NCBI GenBank assembly: GCA_014843695.1
Contig: CM026390.1
Location: forward strand, 94,015,975 to 94,079,974
Source: Archivesica marissinica
Lineage: Eukaryota > Mollusca > Bivalvia > Venerida > Vesicomyidae
Direction of reading: 5' to 3'
DNA: 64,000 bases
The position numbers were made by a program, and so were the translations under genes. This document shows, piece after piece, positions 36,301 to 39,292 of the stretch. The notes beneath the pieces are model-generated. The model was not told the DNA's origin. It searched no databases and saw nothing but the letters and a program-made list of their open reading frames with translations. Numbering within the stretch: the stretch's first letter is position 1; every line of letters begins with the position of its first letter.

Positions 36301-38341
36301 CTGTGTGAACACTAGGCAGTTTCCTATTTCAGAAACTTGGCCGGGTTAGAGTTGTAGGAGCAACGTGTGCCTCGTGTTCTCTGACCTGCCTCAACAATAT
36401 GCAGTTTCCAGTGAGTTATAAATATACACTACTCACAAAACTTGAACATTCCAAAAATATATGCTTGCCCTTAATTTTGACTCGGCAAAAATTATCATGA
36501 AAATCTTGAAATGTTTTCCTCTGATGCTACTCAACAGAATTAAGTTGGCTGTCCGATTAGCGCAGTGGTTAGCGCGCTCGCTTCTCACCAATGCAACCAC
36601 CAATCACAATCACCAGATCGGACAGGTCGGTTTTCTCCGGGTACTCTTGTTTTCCCCCAACACAAATGACTACATATACGCTTTCATCCGCGCCAACGAG
36701 AGTGATTAATATAAGTTGCTTACTTTATTTAACATCTCTACCGGTTGCCCATTTGAGCGACAGGCAGTTTATCTTAACAACAATTGTCCTGGGCAGGCTC
36801 CAGCGGTTAACCAGTACTTGGTGCACCAACCACTGTAAGAAACTGCCAACTTTTTCATATAAAGAGCCATAGTTTGAGCGGGTCTCGAACCTGTGACCAT
36901 CAGTGATGATAGGTTACAGTGGTATACAAGTCAGCGACCGTAACCACTCGACCACGGAGGCGGACCATCAGTGATGATAGGTTACAGTGGTATACAAGTC
37001 AGCGACCGTAACCACTCGACCATGGAGGCGGACCATCAGTGATGATAGGTTACAGTGGTATACAAGTCAGCGACCGTAACCACTCGACCGTGGAGGCGGA
37101 CCATCAGTGATGATAGGTTACAGTGGTATACAAGTCGGCGACCATAACCACTCGACCACGGAGGCGGACCATCAGTGATGATAGGTTATAGTGGTATACA
37201 AGTCAGCGACCGTAACCACTCGACAACGGAGGCAGACCATCAGTGATGATAGGTTACAGTGGTATACAAGTCAGCGACCGTAACCACTCGACAACGGAGG
37301 CGGACCATCAGTGATGATAGGTTACAGTGGTATACAAGTCAGCGACCGTAACCACTCGACAACGGAGGCGGACCATCAGTGATGATAGGTTACAGTGGTA
37401 TACAAGTCGGCGACCGTAACCACTCGACCACGGAGGCGGACCATCAGTGATGATAGGTTACAGTAGTATACAAGTCAGCGACCGTAACCACTCGACAACG
37501 GAGGCGGACCATCAGTGATGATAGGTTACAGTGGTATACAAGTCAGCGACCGTAACCACTCGACAACGGAGGCGGACCATCAGTGATGATAGGTTACAGT
37601 GGTATACAAGTCAGCGACCGTAACCACTCGACCACGGAGGCGGACCATCAGTGATGATAGGTTACAGTGGTATACAAGTCAGCGACCGTAACCACTCGAC
37701 AACGGAGGCGGACCATCAGTGATGATAGGTTACAGTGGTATACAAGTCAGCGACCGTAACCACTCGACAACGGAGGCGGACCATCAGTGATGATAGGTTA
37801 CAGTGGTATACAAGTCAGCGACCGTAACCACTCGACAACGGAGGCGGACCATCAGTGATGATAGGTTACAGTGGTATACAAGTCAGCGACCGTAACCACT
37901 CGACAACGGAGGCGGGACCATCAGTGATGATAGGTTACAGTAGTATACACGGAGGCGAAATAAAACTAGAACTTCTTGCTGAAATTAATTTTATTTTGAG
38001 TGTTTAACTTTGACGACGAACAATCATTTGGCCCTCATCTATGAGGGTCCAAACCCTGCTGGGTTGGATTCTACCAAGTGAGGAAGCTGACTTATAGAAG
38101 ATTGGTGGTTCTACCCAAGTGTCCATGTGTGTGAAGCGATGACCTATGAGGCACCTGGTGTCTTCCTTCACTTATAGAGTTACGTATTTCAGAATTATAG
38201 ATACACTGAACTAATGTAAAACTGTGTTTTGTATGACAGCTTGTTCTACTCGATGAATGTAGTCAGATGACCGAACCAGCCTCCTTGCTCCCTGTTGCCA
38301 GATTTGGCTGTCAGAAACTTCTTCTCGTCGGCGATCCTAAG
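302..38341 (+). CDS. ZGRF1: ZGRF1-like GRF zinc-finger SF1 DNA helicase, partial, 14 exons
   Basis: Fourteen GT-AG exons share one strand: 302-394, 1875-2017, 6018-6194, 7217-7313, 7663-7809, 8720-8834, 10295-10418, 22308-22419, 24719-24878, 30169-30246, 32001-32087, 33568-33614, 36333-36410 and 38240-38341. Together they encode about 520 residues. The order is GRF zinc finger, linker with GPSSS and GYSPSNW, Q-motif region LNIDQAEAM, Walker A GVFGAGKSF, motif Ia SSTTNVAVD, motif II DECSQ and the start of motif III, GDPK. This is the domain order of ZGRF1, a UPF1-like 5'-3' helicase known in vertebrates for promoting recombination repair in the nucleus. Junction phases match everywhere except between the 12th and 13th exons. 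The N-terminus lies upstream. The QLPP residues and motifs IV-VI are not in the window, so the intron after 38341 exceeds 25 kb or the gene is broken. Confidence 0.9.
395..740. other. Intron, nothing recognised
   Basis: AT-rich intron sequence. A possible short exon near 540-589 was examined and rejected on phase. No repeat or gene relic was seen. Confidence 0.5.
741..1078. repeat. 68-bp minisatellite, about 5 copies
   Basis: The block AGGTTGTGTAG recurs at 773, 841, 909, 977 and 1045, an exact 68-bp period. Each unit also contains GTTCTAGATTGTTGGGTTTT. Copies differ by few substitutions, such as cacgta against cactta. It lies inside the intron before the GRF exon. Confidence 0.9.
1079..1634. 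other. Intron, nothing recognised
   Basis: AT-rich sequence between the 68-bp array and a simple repeat. No open frame, repeat or mobile element could be recognised. Confidence 0.5.
1637..1770. repeat. AT and ATGT microsatellite patch
   Basis: An (AT)n run at about 1638-1654 is followed by imperfect ATGT tetranucleotides (atgtatgtatgaatgtatgtatg) to about 1770. Confidence 0.8.
1875..2017 (+). CDS. ZGRF1: ZGRF1-like exon b: GRF zinc finger, first part
   Basis: The acceptor is ...tatgtttcag at 1874 and the donor gtacgt starts at 2018. The exon encodes the Cys-rich core of a GRF zinc finger: HCRCGVASKMV, then KKEGPNCGRYFYGCS, then KKQQCK. The spaced Cys residues, the GPNxGRxFYxC signature and the final QC are all visible. 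The finger is completed by FFQW in the next exon. GRF fingers bind single-stranded or branched DNA and occur in ZGRF1, TOP3A, NEIL3 and APEX2. The helicase exons downstream pick out ZGRF1. Confidence 0.93.
2322..2396. repeat. Inverted repeat with 20-bp perfect arms
   Basis: The arm AATAGCAAACAACATAGATC at 2322-2341 has its exact reverse complement at 2377-2396. The 35-bp spacer also contains CTGTTCAGAC. The structure lies in a larger repetitive-looking patch (about 2185-2450), probably a small non-autonomous DNA transposon whose ends I could not define. Confidence 0.8.
2568..2811. mobile_element. piggyBac-like MITE, 244 bp, TTAA ends, central hairpin
   Basis: The element starts TTAACCCTTTCAACACCA and ends TGGTGTTGAATGGGTTAA. 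The 18-bp termini are inverted with one mismatch and include TTAA at both ends. TTAA duplication followed by a CCC start is the hallmark of the piggyBac superfamily. The middle (about 2611-2673) is a hairpin with 31-bp arms and three mismatches around a tga loop. There is no coding capacity. Confidence 0.8.
2812..3060. other. Intron, nothing recognised
   Basis: AT-rich sequence between the MITE and the 24/25-bp array. No confident feature was found. Confidence 0.5.
3061..5373. repeat. 24/25-bp minisatellite, about 95 copies
   Basis: The unit core is TTGTTTGTATCTCACCTGT. It alternates between a short connector (aaacg, aaatg or aaaca) and a longer one (caatgg). Blocks of the two variants repeat together, for example around 3708-3929 and 3926-4147, showing higher-order duplication. 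Forward and reverse frames stay open over hundreds of bases because the units lack stops. No codon bias or homology suggests protein. Confidence 0.95.
5374..5713. other. Intron with a SINE-C tail scrap
   Basis: AT-rich. About 5607-5652 (ttatataacgattgcgaagc and flanks) resembles the 3' tail of the adjacent SINE-C copy, which suggests an older truncated insertion. Nothing else was recognised. Confidence 0.5.
5714..5973 (-). mobile_element. tRNA-derived SINE (family C), near full length
   Basis: On the minus strand it begins with a tRNA-like head (ttagcgcagtggttagcg, an A-box match) and continues through gcttctcaccaatgcaacc to a B box in ggttcgatcctcggaccgg. A conserved central body follows, with ctccgggtactccggtttcc and tcctcccaca. 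The 3' tail contains gattaatataagttgtt and ends in aaataaa. A 9-bp duplication (ccggagtac) is present in the body. Copies with the same parts occur at 31028, 36550 and 38611. Confidence 0.85.
6018..6194 (+). CDS. ZGRF1: ZGRF1-like exon c: end of GRF finger and basic segment
   Basis: The exon is phase 0 at both ends, with acceptor ...ggttatttcag and donor gtaagt. It opens with FFQWADEARRG, which completes the GRF finger begun in the previous exon. It continues with KRKIHDVQSLGVYMKEKRVQ, then FYGESQLIKRTKENINKYFK. The YGESQL segment is typical of ZGRF1 just after the zinc finger. A 22-bp minisatellite begins within a few bases of the donor. Confidence 0.93.
6199..6448. repeat. 22-bp minisatellite, 11 copies, at an exon donor
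   Basis: The unit is TTTGTGTACATATATCGTAC plus CA. A diverged first copy (ttgtacatcatttgtgtaca) starts four bases into the intron, directly after the gtaagt donor at 6195. Copies are nearly identical apart from single changes near 6369 and 6388. Confidence 0.92.
6490..6588 (+). mobile_element. 3' fragment of SINE family B with target-site duplication
   Basis: Contains the SINE-B tail (aggaaaggtgttgttagata, then cgccggcgatatagcc and ggtgctgatgcaggcg) and ends in ataacataa. The flanking sequence CGTACCATGGAA occurs on both sides (about 6485 and 6586), a 12-bp target-site duplication. The insertion is strongly 5' truncated and sits between two related minisatellites. Confidence 0.85.
6589..6935. 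repeat. 38-bp minisatellite, about 9 copies
   Basis: The unit contains TTTGTGTACACATACCAT followed by agaacgggcaacctgcctga. The first part is related to the 22-bp unit at 6199-6448, so the two arrays probably share an ancestor and were split by the SINE at 6490-6588. Confidence 0.9.
6936..7216. other. Intron, nothing recognised
   Basis: AT-rich intron up to the next acceptor. A short (aaat)n patch lies near 7077-7090. Confidence 0.5.
7217..7313 (+). CDS. ZGRF1: ZGRF1-like exon d: basic linker
   Basis: The acceptor is ...aacaattacag and the donor gtattg starts at 7314. It enters in phase 0 and leaves in phase 1. It encodes KWVRGRGDGDVAQ and then KKQVLLKLAQKGRSSLYAK. The next exon completes the final codon to give DDIW. 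It is Lys/Arg-rich and connects the GRF finger to the conserved linker. Confidence 0.85.
7349..7541. repeat. 66-bp tandem repeat, 3 copies
   Basis: TAAAATGGTAATATTCTATC recurs at 7349, 7415 and 7481. Copies are nearly identical; the third carries gcatttt for gtgttt. The array starts 36 bp after the exon donor. Confidence 0.9.
7663..7809 (+). CDS. ZGRF1: ZGRF1-like exon e: conserved linker domain
   Basis: The acceptor is ...ctattctag and the donor gtgaac starts at 7810. The phase is 1 on both sides. It encodes DDIWVISRHVDFDPLHIF, then ARSTYYGPSSSLEVEIEP, then LTGYSPSNWQNGG. The GPSSS and GYSPSNW blocks are characteristic of ZGRF1 between the zinc finger and the helicase core. Confidence 0.93.
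8089..8378 (+). mobile_element. tRNA-Thr-like SINE (family A), copy 1, with 12-bp TSD
   Basis: The head acggatctatagtccagtgg (A box), an anticodon-loop region ggactggtaatcc and B box GGTTCGATCCC look like tRNA-Thr. The body follows with gaaccagaggagactctgga and gggcaaccggtagcgacgat, ending aaataaatgtaaaac. The direct repeat AAAACACAGGTG flanks it at 8077-8088 and 8379-8390, proving retroposition. Other copies are at 22880, 30433 and 35030. Confidence 0.92.
8720..8834 (+). CDS. ZGRF1: ZGRF1-like exon f
   Basis: The acceptor is ...gttatttcag and the donor is cagcag|gtttgt. It enters in phase 1 and leaves in phase 2. It encodes ICHAILVGNASTELSCMDNI followed by REHIQTQSLPVLPHLLS. The HAILVGNASTEL block is a strong ZGRF1 match. 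Its last 39 bp, with the donor and 42 bp of intron, are repeated about ten times downstream. Reading past the first donor hits a TAA within 27 bp, so the first donor must be used. Confidence 0.92.
8796..9592. repeat. 81/82-bp tandem array made of exon 3' end plus 5' splice site
   Basis: GACTCAGTCAC recurs at 8796, 8877, 8958, 9040, 9121, 9203 and 9284, with diverged copies to about 9592. The first copy overlaps the coding end of exon f. Each unit carries about 39 bp of exon, the CAGCAG|GTTTGT junction and about 42 bp of intron. Two subtypes (tccacacc and tctactacc) alternate, giving a 163-bp higher-order unit. The last copies have ccagttcttctact, closer to the exon original. Confidence 0.93.
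9598..10076. other. Intron, possible decayed tRNA-like SINE at the left end
   Basis: tccatggtgtaatggataca at 9600-9619 resembles a tRNA A box, and gggttctaagatagagccct is a poor B box. No second copy exists in the window and no TSD was found. The rest is AT-rich and unassigned. Confidence 0.3.
10090..10245 (+). mobile_element. 5'-truncated SINE family B with TSD
   Basis: Contains ttggcagtttcttacggagg, cacccaagtactggttaacc and the tail gccggcgatatagcccaaaa to aaatataaca. The repeat ATCATTGGGTCTC flanks it at about 10077-10089 and 10246-10258, a 13-bp TSD. The tRNA-like head is missing. Confidence 0.9.
10295..10418 (+). CDS. ZGRF1: ZGRF1-like exon g
   Basis: The acceptor is ...atatatttcag and the donor gtaattg starts at 10419. 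It enters in phase 2, completing an Arg codon with the previous exon, and leaves in phase 0. It encodes GHSGLDTDTDGTKPC, then SKGFQAPRVLTGEQS, then SRNVHIHTEQM. This region is poorly conserved in ZGRF1, so placement rests on phase, acceptor and position. Confidence 0.8.
10503..11528. repeat. 40-bp minisatellite, about 25 copies
   Basis: The unit is CCATTGGTCAGTCTGTCTGT followed by ttatccacagaatactttat. About 17 consecutive copies are identical; the first three are diverged. Each unit contains a pyrimidine-rich stretch ending in TTATCCACAG, resembling a 3' splice site. All three forward frames lack stops, so long open frames are artefacts. Confidence 0.95.
11528..11720 (+). mobile_element. SINE family B lacking most of the head, inserted in the 40-bp array
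   Basis: Starts at the B box (ggttcgagccccgctcaggt) and runs through the conserved body to aaatatatcataaca. The array sequence CAGTCTGTCTGTTTA is present on both sides (about 11513-11527 and 11719-11733), a target-site duplication made from a repeat unit. The insertion postdates growth of this array. Confidence 0.9.
11766..12020 (+). mobile_element. tRNA-like SINE, family D, single copy
   Basis: ttccagtggttgacatgatg, ggacttgaaatccagg and a B box in ggtttgattcccgtccc form a tRNA-like head with a Ser-like TGA anticodon position. A body follows with ggtatacaccaggcatgtag and ggtttatcttgaacattc, ending gatggtaaataaatgtg. The layout parallels SINE A but the sequence differs. No TSD was identified. 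Confidence 0.6.
12048..12246. mobile_element. Possible small terminal-inverted-repeat element
   Basis: The left end cagtcgaacttcgttgcctc and the right end gttcgagtcatcgaagg are roughly inverted. The pattern of 'cagtcgaacttcg...cga' with its complement recalls short mariner-like MITEs. Boundaries and TSD are unclear. Confidence 0.35.
12352..12622 (+). mobile_element. Full-length tRNA-Ser-like SINE (family B) inside the minisatellite
   Basis: The head ccgcctccgtggtcgagtgg (A box TGGTCGAGTGG), a long variable-arm-like stretch (taacctatcatcactgatag) and the B box GGTTCGAGCCC resemble a class II, Ser-type tRNA. The body contains cggaggttggtgcacccaag. The tail contains ggcgatatagcccaaaatgg and gctgatgcaggcg, ending in (ataac)n. 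The array sequence AGTATATATAGAG flanks it on both sides, a 13-bp TSD. Confidence 0.93.
16693..17692. other. Assembly gap of exactly 1000 N
   Basis: A run of exactly 1000 unknown bases inside the ~50-bp array. The round length marks a placeholder, so the true array size is unknown. Open frames spanning it carry no information. Confidence 0.99.
22308..22419 (+). CDS. ZGRF1: ZGRF1-like exon h: helicase Q-motif region
   Basis: It encodes YIERYRLNIDQAEAMKRVAN, then MYSVEKSTRVDSVLLIH, ending in phase 1 before gtattt. LNxDQ is the Q motif of UPF1-like SF1 helicases, and LLIHG leads into Walker A. The start is inferred: phase 0 is required by exon g, and CAG at 22305-22307 in the last minisatellite unit gives it. 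That makes the first codons (TAT ATA GAG) repeat-derived. Confidence 0.88.
22420..22869. other. Intron, nothing recognised
   Basis: AT-rich with a short C-rich patch (ccccctcccccg) near 22629. No repeat family or open frame of note. Confidence 0.5.
22880..23161 (+). mobile_element. tRNA-Thr-like SINE (family A), copy 2, with TSD
   Basis: Has the same head, B box (ggttcaatccc, one change), body and tail as the copy at 8089. The anticodon-loop region is ggacttgtaatcc. Direct repeats AGCCAAGTCA flank it at 22870-22879 and 23162-23171. Confidence 0.92.
23172..24306. other. Intron, unassigned, with a short degenerate repeat
   Basis: About 23630-23750 repeats a ttaagca motif (ctgttaagcaaccaacctgc, cattaagcagccag, gtgttaagcagccac). 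This looks like a small MITE end, but no partner terminus was found. About 23800-24300 probably belongs to the 3' region of the RT relic that follows on the minus strand. Confidence 0.4.
24307..24699 (-). mobile_element. C-terminal relic of a non-LTR retrotransposon polyprotein
   Basis: A 130-codon open frame contains LQILHTRLRTHCSSLCSDLF, LPYCECGAIENSHHYFLVC and SQYTHLRTEML. The CxCG...H.....C knuckle after an 'LxxLxxRxRxxCSSL..DL' helix is typical of the C-terminus of non-LTR RT proteins. The RT domain itself is absent. The relic ends 19 bp upstream of the next exon start. Confidence 0.75.
24719..24878 (+). CDS. ZGRF1: ZGRF1-like exon i: Walker A and motif Ia
   Basis: The acceptor is ...gttaccag and the donor gtaatc starts at 24879. 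It enters in phase 1 and leaves in phase 2. With the previous G it encodes GVFGAGKSFLLSVMVLFLVE, then VFQLNDSLSSGQPFPWK, then LLISSTTNVAVDRILTG. GAGKS is the P-loop that binds ATP, and SSTTNVAVD is motif Ia. The match to ZGRF1 is close and clean. Confidence 0.96.
25204..25227. repeat. Perfect 24-bp palindrome near the element end
   Basis: AATAATGACCCG is followed directly by its exact reverse complement. The same palindrome recurs near the other end at about 29605-29628, and a related gacccgcgggtc lies at 25243. Confidence 0.95.
25855..26492 (+). repeat. About 60-bp minisatellite, left arm of the fold-back
   Basis: The unit contains GTCACTTTTCCATGCCATAG, then aataatgacccccctgtata, then ttaactatatgagtgaaggg. 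There are about ten copies. The G and C homopolymers vary from 3 to 10 bases, typical of slippage. Confidence 0.92.
26487..26690 (-). pseudogene. Ty3/gypsy-type integrase core fragment
   Basis: About 65 codons on the minus strand encode LNDEICRLIGIDHRRTSAYH and TSAYHPQTNGLIERFNQTL, then LVKYTNDEQNNWDVFI. The HPQTNGxxERFN block is the C-terminal part of the retroviral-type integrase catalytic core, including its catalytic Glu. The rest of the polyprotein and any LTR are missing. Both flanks pass straight into minisatellite units of opposite orientation, so it marks the centre of the fold-back. Confidence 0.9.
26690..27870 (-). repeat. About 60-bp minisatellite, right arm of the fold-back
   Basis: The reverse complement of the left-arm unit: TCTATGGCATGGAAAAGTGA, then ccccctcactcatatagttt, then acacacaggggggtcattat. 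About 26690-27300 holds a subfamily with gatatggatagtgac and acacatatgggggtgatta. About 27300-27860 is closer to the left-arm form. Confidence 0.92.
27976..28775. repeat. Nested inverted pair of ~34-bp C-rich/G-rich repeats
   Basis: 27976-28155 carries several copies of GGACAATATCCCCCCC with alternating spacers (atcaaaaatgacagggc and gtagaaaaatcataggac). 28605-28775 carries the same units inverted (gggggatattgtccgccctg). A unique ~440-bp spacer lies between. The left arm of the large element has no counterpart, so this is a secondary fold-back inside the right arm. Confidence 0.85.
29080..29205 (-). mobile_element. 3' fragment of SINE family A
   Basis: On the minus strand it contains ccattcc.. 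gagacccattcc reversed, tgactt.. aatctcttcagga-like sequence and gggcaaccagtagtgacgat, ending in an A-rich tail. It corresponds to the last ~120 bp of the SINE-A copies and lies within the right arm of the fold-back. Confidence 0.75.
29658..30168. other. Intron right of the fold-back, nothing recognised
   Basis: AT-rich sequence up to the next acceptor. Short open frames here show no recognisable homology. Confidence 0.5.
30169..30246 (+). CDS. ZGRF1: ZGRF1-like exon j
   Basis: The acceptor is ...tgctttacag and the donor is CACAG|gtgtgt. It is entered in phase 2 and left in phase 2. It encodes LLDLGFEEFIRVGSMKKIAK then PVLPH. The FIRVGS..KIAKP..LP block is highly conserved in ZGRF1 between motifs Ia and II. 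Confidence 0.95.
30433..30716 (+). mobile_element. tRNA-Thr-like SINE (family A), copy 3
   Basis: The head agacggatctgtagtccagt, B box GGTTCGATCCC, body and tail match the other family A copies. The anticodon-loop region is ggactagtaatcc. Only a short flanking repeat (ctgtag) is visible, so the TSD is uncertain. Confidence 0.88.
31028..31245 (+). mobile_element. tRNA-derived SINE (family C), forward copy
   Basis: Head ttagctaagtggttagcgtg, ctcgcttctcaccaatgcaa and B box ggattcgatcctcgg are followed by the conserved body (ctccggtttcctcccacatg). The tail is ttaatataagttgttagaac, then ttgcttcgcaatcgttgtga, then aataaat. Confidence 0.87.
31487..31964. mobile_element. piggyBac-like MITE, 478 bp, TTAA ends, internal tandem repeats
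   Basis: It starts TTAACCCTTTCCTTCATAGA and ends ctatgagggaaagggttaa, so ~20-bp inverted termini with one mismatch include the TTAA target. Inside are three near-identical ~121-bp tandem units (ttatatctccatacaaacga, then catgcagtggataagtagtc). There is no coding capacity. A relative lies at 53147. It ends 36 bp upstream of exon k. Confidence 0.85.
32001..32087 (+). CDS. ZGRF1: ZGRF1-like exon k
   Basis: The acceptor is ...tttcttgtag and the donor gtattt starts at 32088. Entry and exit are in phase 2. It encodes VHASGTDSQELKDLQEML followed by RSGELTNSEK. It corresponds to the acidic ZGRF1 segment just before the VRxSIE helix. Residues are a good but not perfect match. Confidence 0.9.
32125..32245. 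repeat. Degenerate ~18-bp GGTGCGGGCCATTGTCT repeat, about 6 copies
   Basis: Imperfect copies of ccattgtctggtgcggg follow each other (ggccgttgtctggtacggg, gcaattgtctggtgcgag, and so on) just after the exon k donor. Confidence 0.7.
32280..32640. other. Intron with a short (AT)n run, otherwise unassigned
   Basis: An (AT)8-like run lies at 32281-32296. The remainder is AT-rich intron without a recognised element. Confidence 0.5.
32641..33525. repeat. 55-bp minisatellite, 16 copies
   Basis: The unit contains TTATTTCACTGTATATGTAC, then ttgagatgtgactatggttg, then tgtagttctg. Copies differ almost only at tgtaTatg against tgtaCatg and tagtCctg against tagtTctg. It ends about 42 bp before exon l. Confidence 0.95.
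33568..33614 (+). CDS. ZGRF1: ZGRF1-like exon l (short)
   Basis: The acceptor is ...actatattccag and the donor gtattc starts at 33615. Only 47 bp. It enters in phase 2 and encodes HVRQSIEKQTRRKQK, leaving in phase 1. VRxSIE matches ZGRF1. The exit phase does not fit the phase 0 acceptor of the next recognisable exon at 36333. A missing micro-exon, an alternative acceptor or a sequence error must explain this. Confidence 0.85.
33615..34895. repeat. 45-bp minisatellite starting at the splice donor, about 28 copies
   Basis: The unit contains GTATTCACAGTTCATGTTCC, then ctaccgtaacaatatggagt, then tcccc. The donor GT of exon l is the first base pair of a truncated unit (gtattcac..taataac..gagttcccc). 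From about 34090 to 34690 three subtypes (ccttaac, ccgtaac, ctgtaac) cycle in fixed order, giving a 135-bp higher-order repeat. Both strands are open over >300 codons because 45 is divisible by three. Confidence 0.95.
34919..35453 (+). pseudogene. CR1/jockey-like RT thumb relic, split by a SINE
   Basis: 34919-35029 encodes LYKVMVRPNLEYGTIIWHP and KKHCIAIERKKR. This matches the 'LYKxLVRPxLEYxxxxWxP..KKdi..IE..QRr' segment after the RT core. After the SINE at 35030-35318, the same reading sense resumes with RETMLISALKELQYTFNMML. At 35404-35450 comes LFEYRNLSADMVLI, equivalent to 'L..L.YRR.RGDMI.VYKI'. Stops and a gap show it is dead. Confidence 0.8.
35030..35318 (+). mobile_element. tRNA-Thr-like SINE (family A), copy 4, with TSD
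   Basis: A family A head (gatctgtagtccacttgtaa, a degraded A box), B box GGTTCGATCCC, body and tail. AAAGAAGAGA flanks it at 35020-35029 and 35319-35328. It interrupts an older reverse-transcriptase relic. Confidence 0.9.
35469..35637. repeat. 33-bp minisatellite, about 5 copies
   Basis: The unit CGTATGGTGGAAACGTTTCC followed by tatattcgcgatt recurs five times with few changes. It begins immediately after the RT relic. Confidence 0.9.
35772..36332. repeat. 51-bp minisatellite ending at a splice acceptor, 11 copies
   Basis: The unit contains GTTCACCTCTGTATGAACTG, then tgtgaacactaggcagtttc, then ctatatccggc. The last copy runs up to ctatttcag, so the acceptor AG of exon m replaces the ccgg of other units. 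A 16-bp SINE-C head match (tgtccgattagcgcag) lies just upstream at 35727. Confidence 0.95.
36333..36410 (+). CDS. ZGRF1: ZGRF1-like exon m
   Basis: The acceptor is ...cctatttcag and the donor gtgagt starts at 36411. It encodes KLGRVRVVGATCASCSLTC then LNNMQFP in phase 0. The VRVVGxTCAxC..xC block is a strong ZGRF1 match just before motif II. An alternative acceptor (cactag at about 36316) would fit the incoming phase 1 but would add codons drawn from the minisatellite. Confidence 0.93.
36550..36722 (+). mobile_element. SINE family C copy, B box region deleted
   Basis: The head gtccgattagcgcagtggtt and gcttctcaccaatgcaacc run directly into accaatcacaatcacc and then agatcggacaggtcggtttt, so the B-box segment is lost. 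The body and tail (gagagtgattaatataagtt) are otherwise normal. Confidence 0.85.
36723..36765 (-). mobile_element. Short SINE family A tail fragment
   Basis: tttatttaacatctctaccg followed by gttgcccatttgagcgac is the reverse complement of the last ~40 bp of family A (gggcaaccggtag...aataaa). Confidence 0.65.
36766..36961 (-). mobile_element. SINE family B, minus strand, source of the 68-bp array
   Basis: Read on the minus strand, this is the family B tRNA-like head with A box, B box (ggttcgagaccc) and the beginning of the body (ttggcagtttcttac, ggtgcaccaagtactggtta, ccagcggttaa reversed). The LINE-like tail is lost. The head is directly continuous with the tandem array to its right. Confidence 0.88.
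36894..37965 (-). repeat. 68-bp tandem array of a SINE tRNA-like head, about 16 copies
   Basis: GGACCATCAGTGATGATAGG recurs every 68 bp (36962, 37030, and so on). On the minus strand each unit is the 5' part of SINE B: gcctccgtggtcgagtggtt (A box) to taacctatcatcactgatgg. The B box is not in the unit and exists only in the SINE at the left edge. Copies differ at accacgg/acaacgg and gtcagcg/gtcggcg. The last copy is truncated near 37955. Confidence 0.95.
38240..38341 (+). CDS. ZGRF1: ZGRF1-like exon n: helicase motif II and start of motif III
   Basis: The acceptor is ...tgtatgacag and the donor gtatca starts at 38342. It is phase 0 at both ends. It encodes LVLLDECSQMTEPASLLPVA and RFGCQKLLLVGDPK. 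DECSQ is the Walker B/motif II variant of the UPF1-like family. GDPK normally continues as QLPPT in the next exon, which is not found in the window. Confidence 0.96.
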
Positions 38342-38610
38342 GTATCAGTATTTTGTGTTTATGTACTTTGATCAGATGTCCCACATCTAAAGTGTGTGTA
38401 GAAAGTTCAATCCGTTTGCAAAATCAATTACATTTCATTTAATATTGAACTTTACCCTGTGTATTTGGTAATAATGTTAGTTTAAACAATATTTTATTCA
38501 AGAATGGTACATAACATAGGAATAGTGGCAACAGCACAGTTAGGATTGGGGGAAAAGTTACATAGTAATTTATTCGAATCCCTTTCCTTATGTAGTATGT
38601 ATAATGTTGT
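38342..38610. other. Intron, nothing recognised
   Basis: AT-rich. No exon beginning with a QLPP-like peptide was found. Confidence 0.5.
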
Positions 38611-38778
38611 TTTTTTAGACTTTATTTATTTTACAACAATTGTGAAGCAAGTTTTAACAACTTATATTAATCACTCTCGTTGGCGCGGATGAAAGCATAT
38701 ATGTGGTCATTCATGTGGGAGGAAACCGGAGTACCCGGAGAAAACCCACCTGTCCGATCTGGCGACCATCGTACCATC
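38611..38778 (-). mobile_element. SINE family C copy, head missing
   Basis: The minus strand carries the family C body (gatcggacaggtgggttttc, tccgggtactccggtttcct) and the tail to aataaagtc. The tRNA-like head is absent; homology stops near tggtacgatggtcgcc. Confidence 0.85.
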
Positions 38779-39292
38779 GCGTATAATGTTCCTCGGTGTA
38801 GGGCAAATTTCATGACTTCCTATTAGCATGCGCACCGGTACCAAGAATGTTTGGCTTTTAAGGATATAGTTCTGACTGACAGATTGCGAAATGTAAGTGG
38901 AAATCTGAGCTTTGCGCTCAAAAGTGGAAGAGTAGATTGACACGTTCGGACGCGTTAGTGATTTCAGACGGTCTGGGCCGCCTACGAAAGTATGAGGTAG
39001 GGTTAAGAAAGTGATTGATGGAGAGTGAAGTACGAGCGTTGGAAATAAATCCTCTAGGAAGCTTGGGTGAAAGCATTTGCCATAAAACTGTTCATAATTA
39101 ATTATCTGTGCGACAAGAAATGGAAAACTATTAAAAGACAAAAATCTCAACTGCTGATAAAATTACGTTCTGAAGTAATTGATGACATTTGCAAAAAAAA
39201 CGAATATTTAAAATCTGAAGATTGGGGAAGATTTGAATTTTGGATGAGAGTACTGAGTATCTCTTCCATCATCCGAAAAACGATATAGTGTG
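38779..39292. other. Unassigned sequence before the 54-bp array
   Basis: Small open frames exist on both strands (minus 38707-39150, plus 39067-39288). Neither shows a motif I recognise, and the minus one overlaps SINE C. Confidence 0.4.

Noticed and set aside
38707..39150. 147-codon minus-strand frame
   Set aside because: Part is SINE C sequence and the rest has no recognisable motif.
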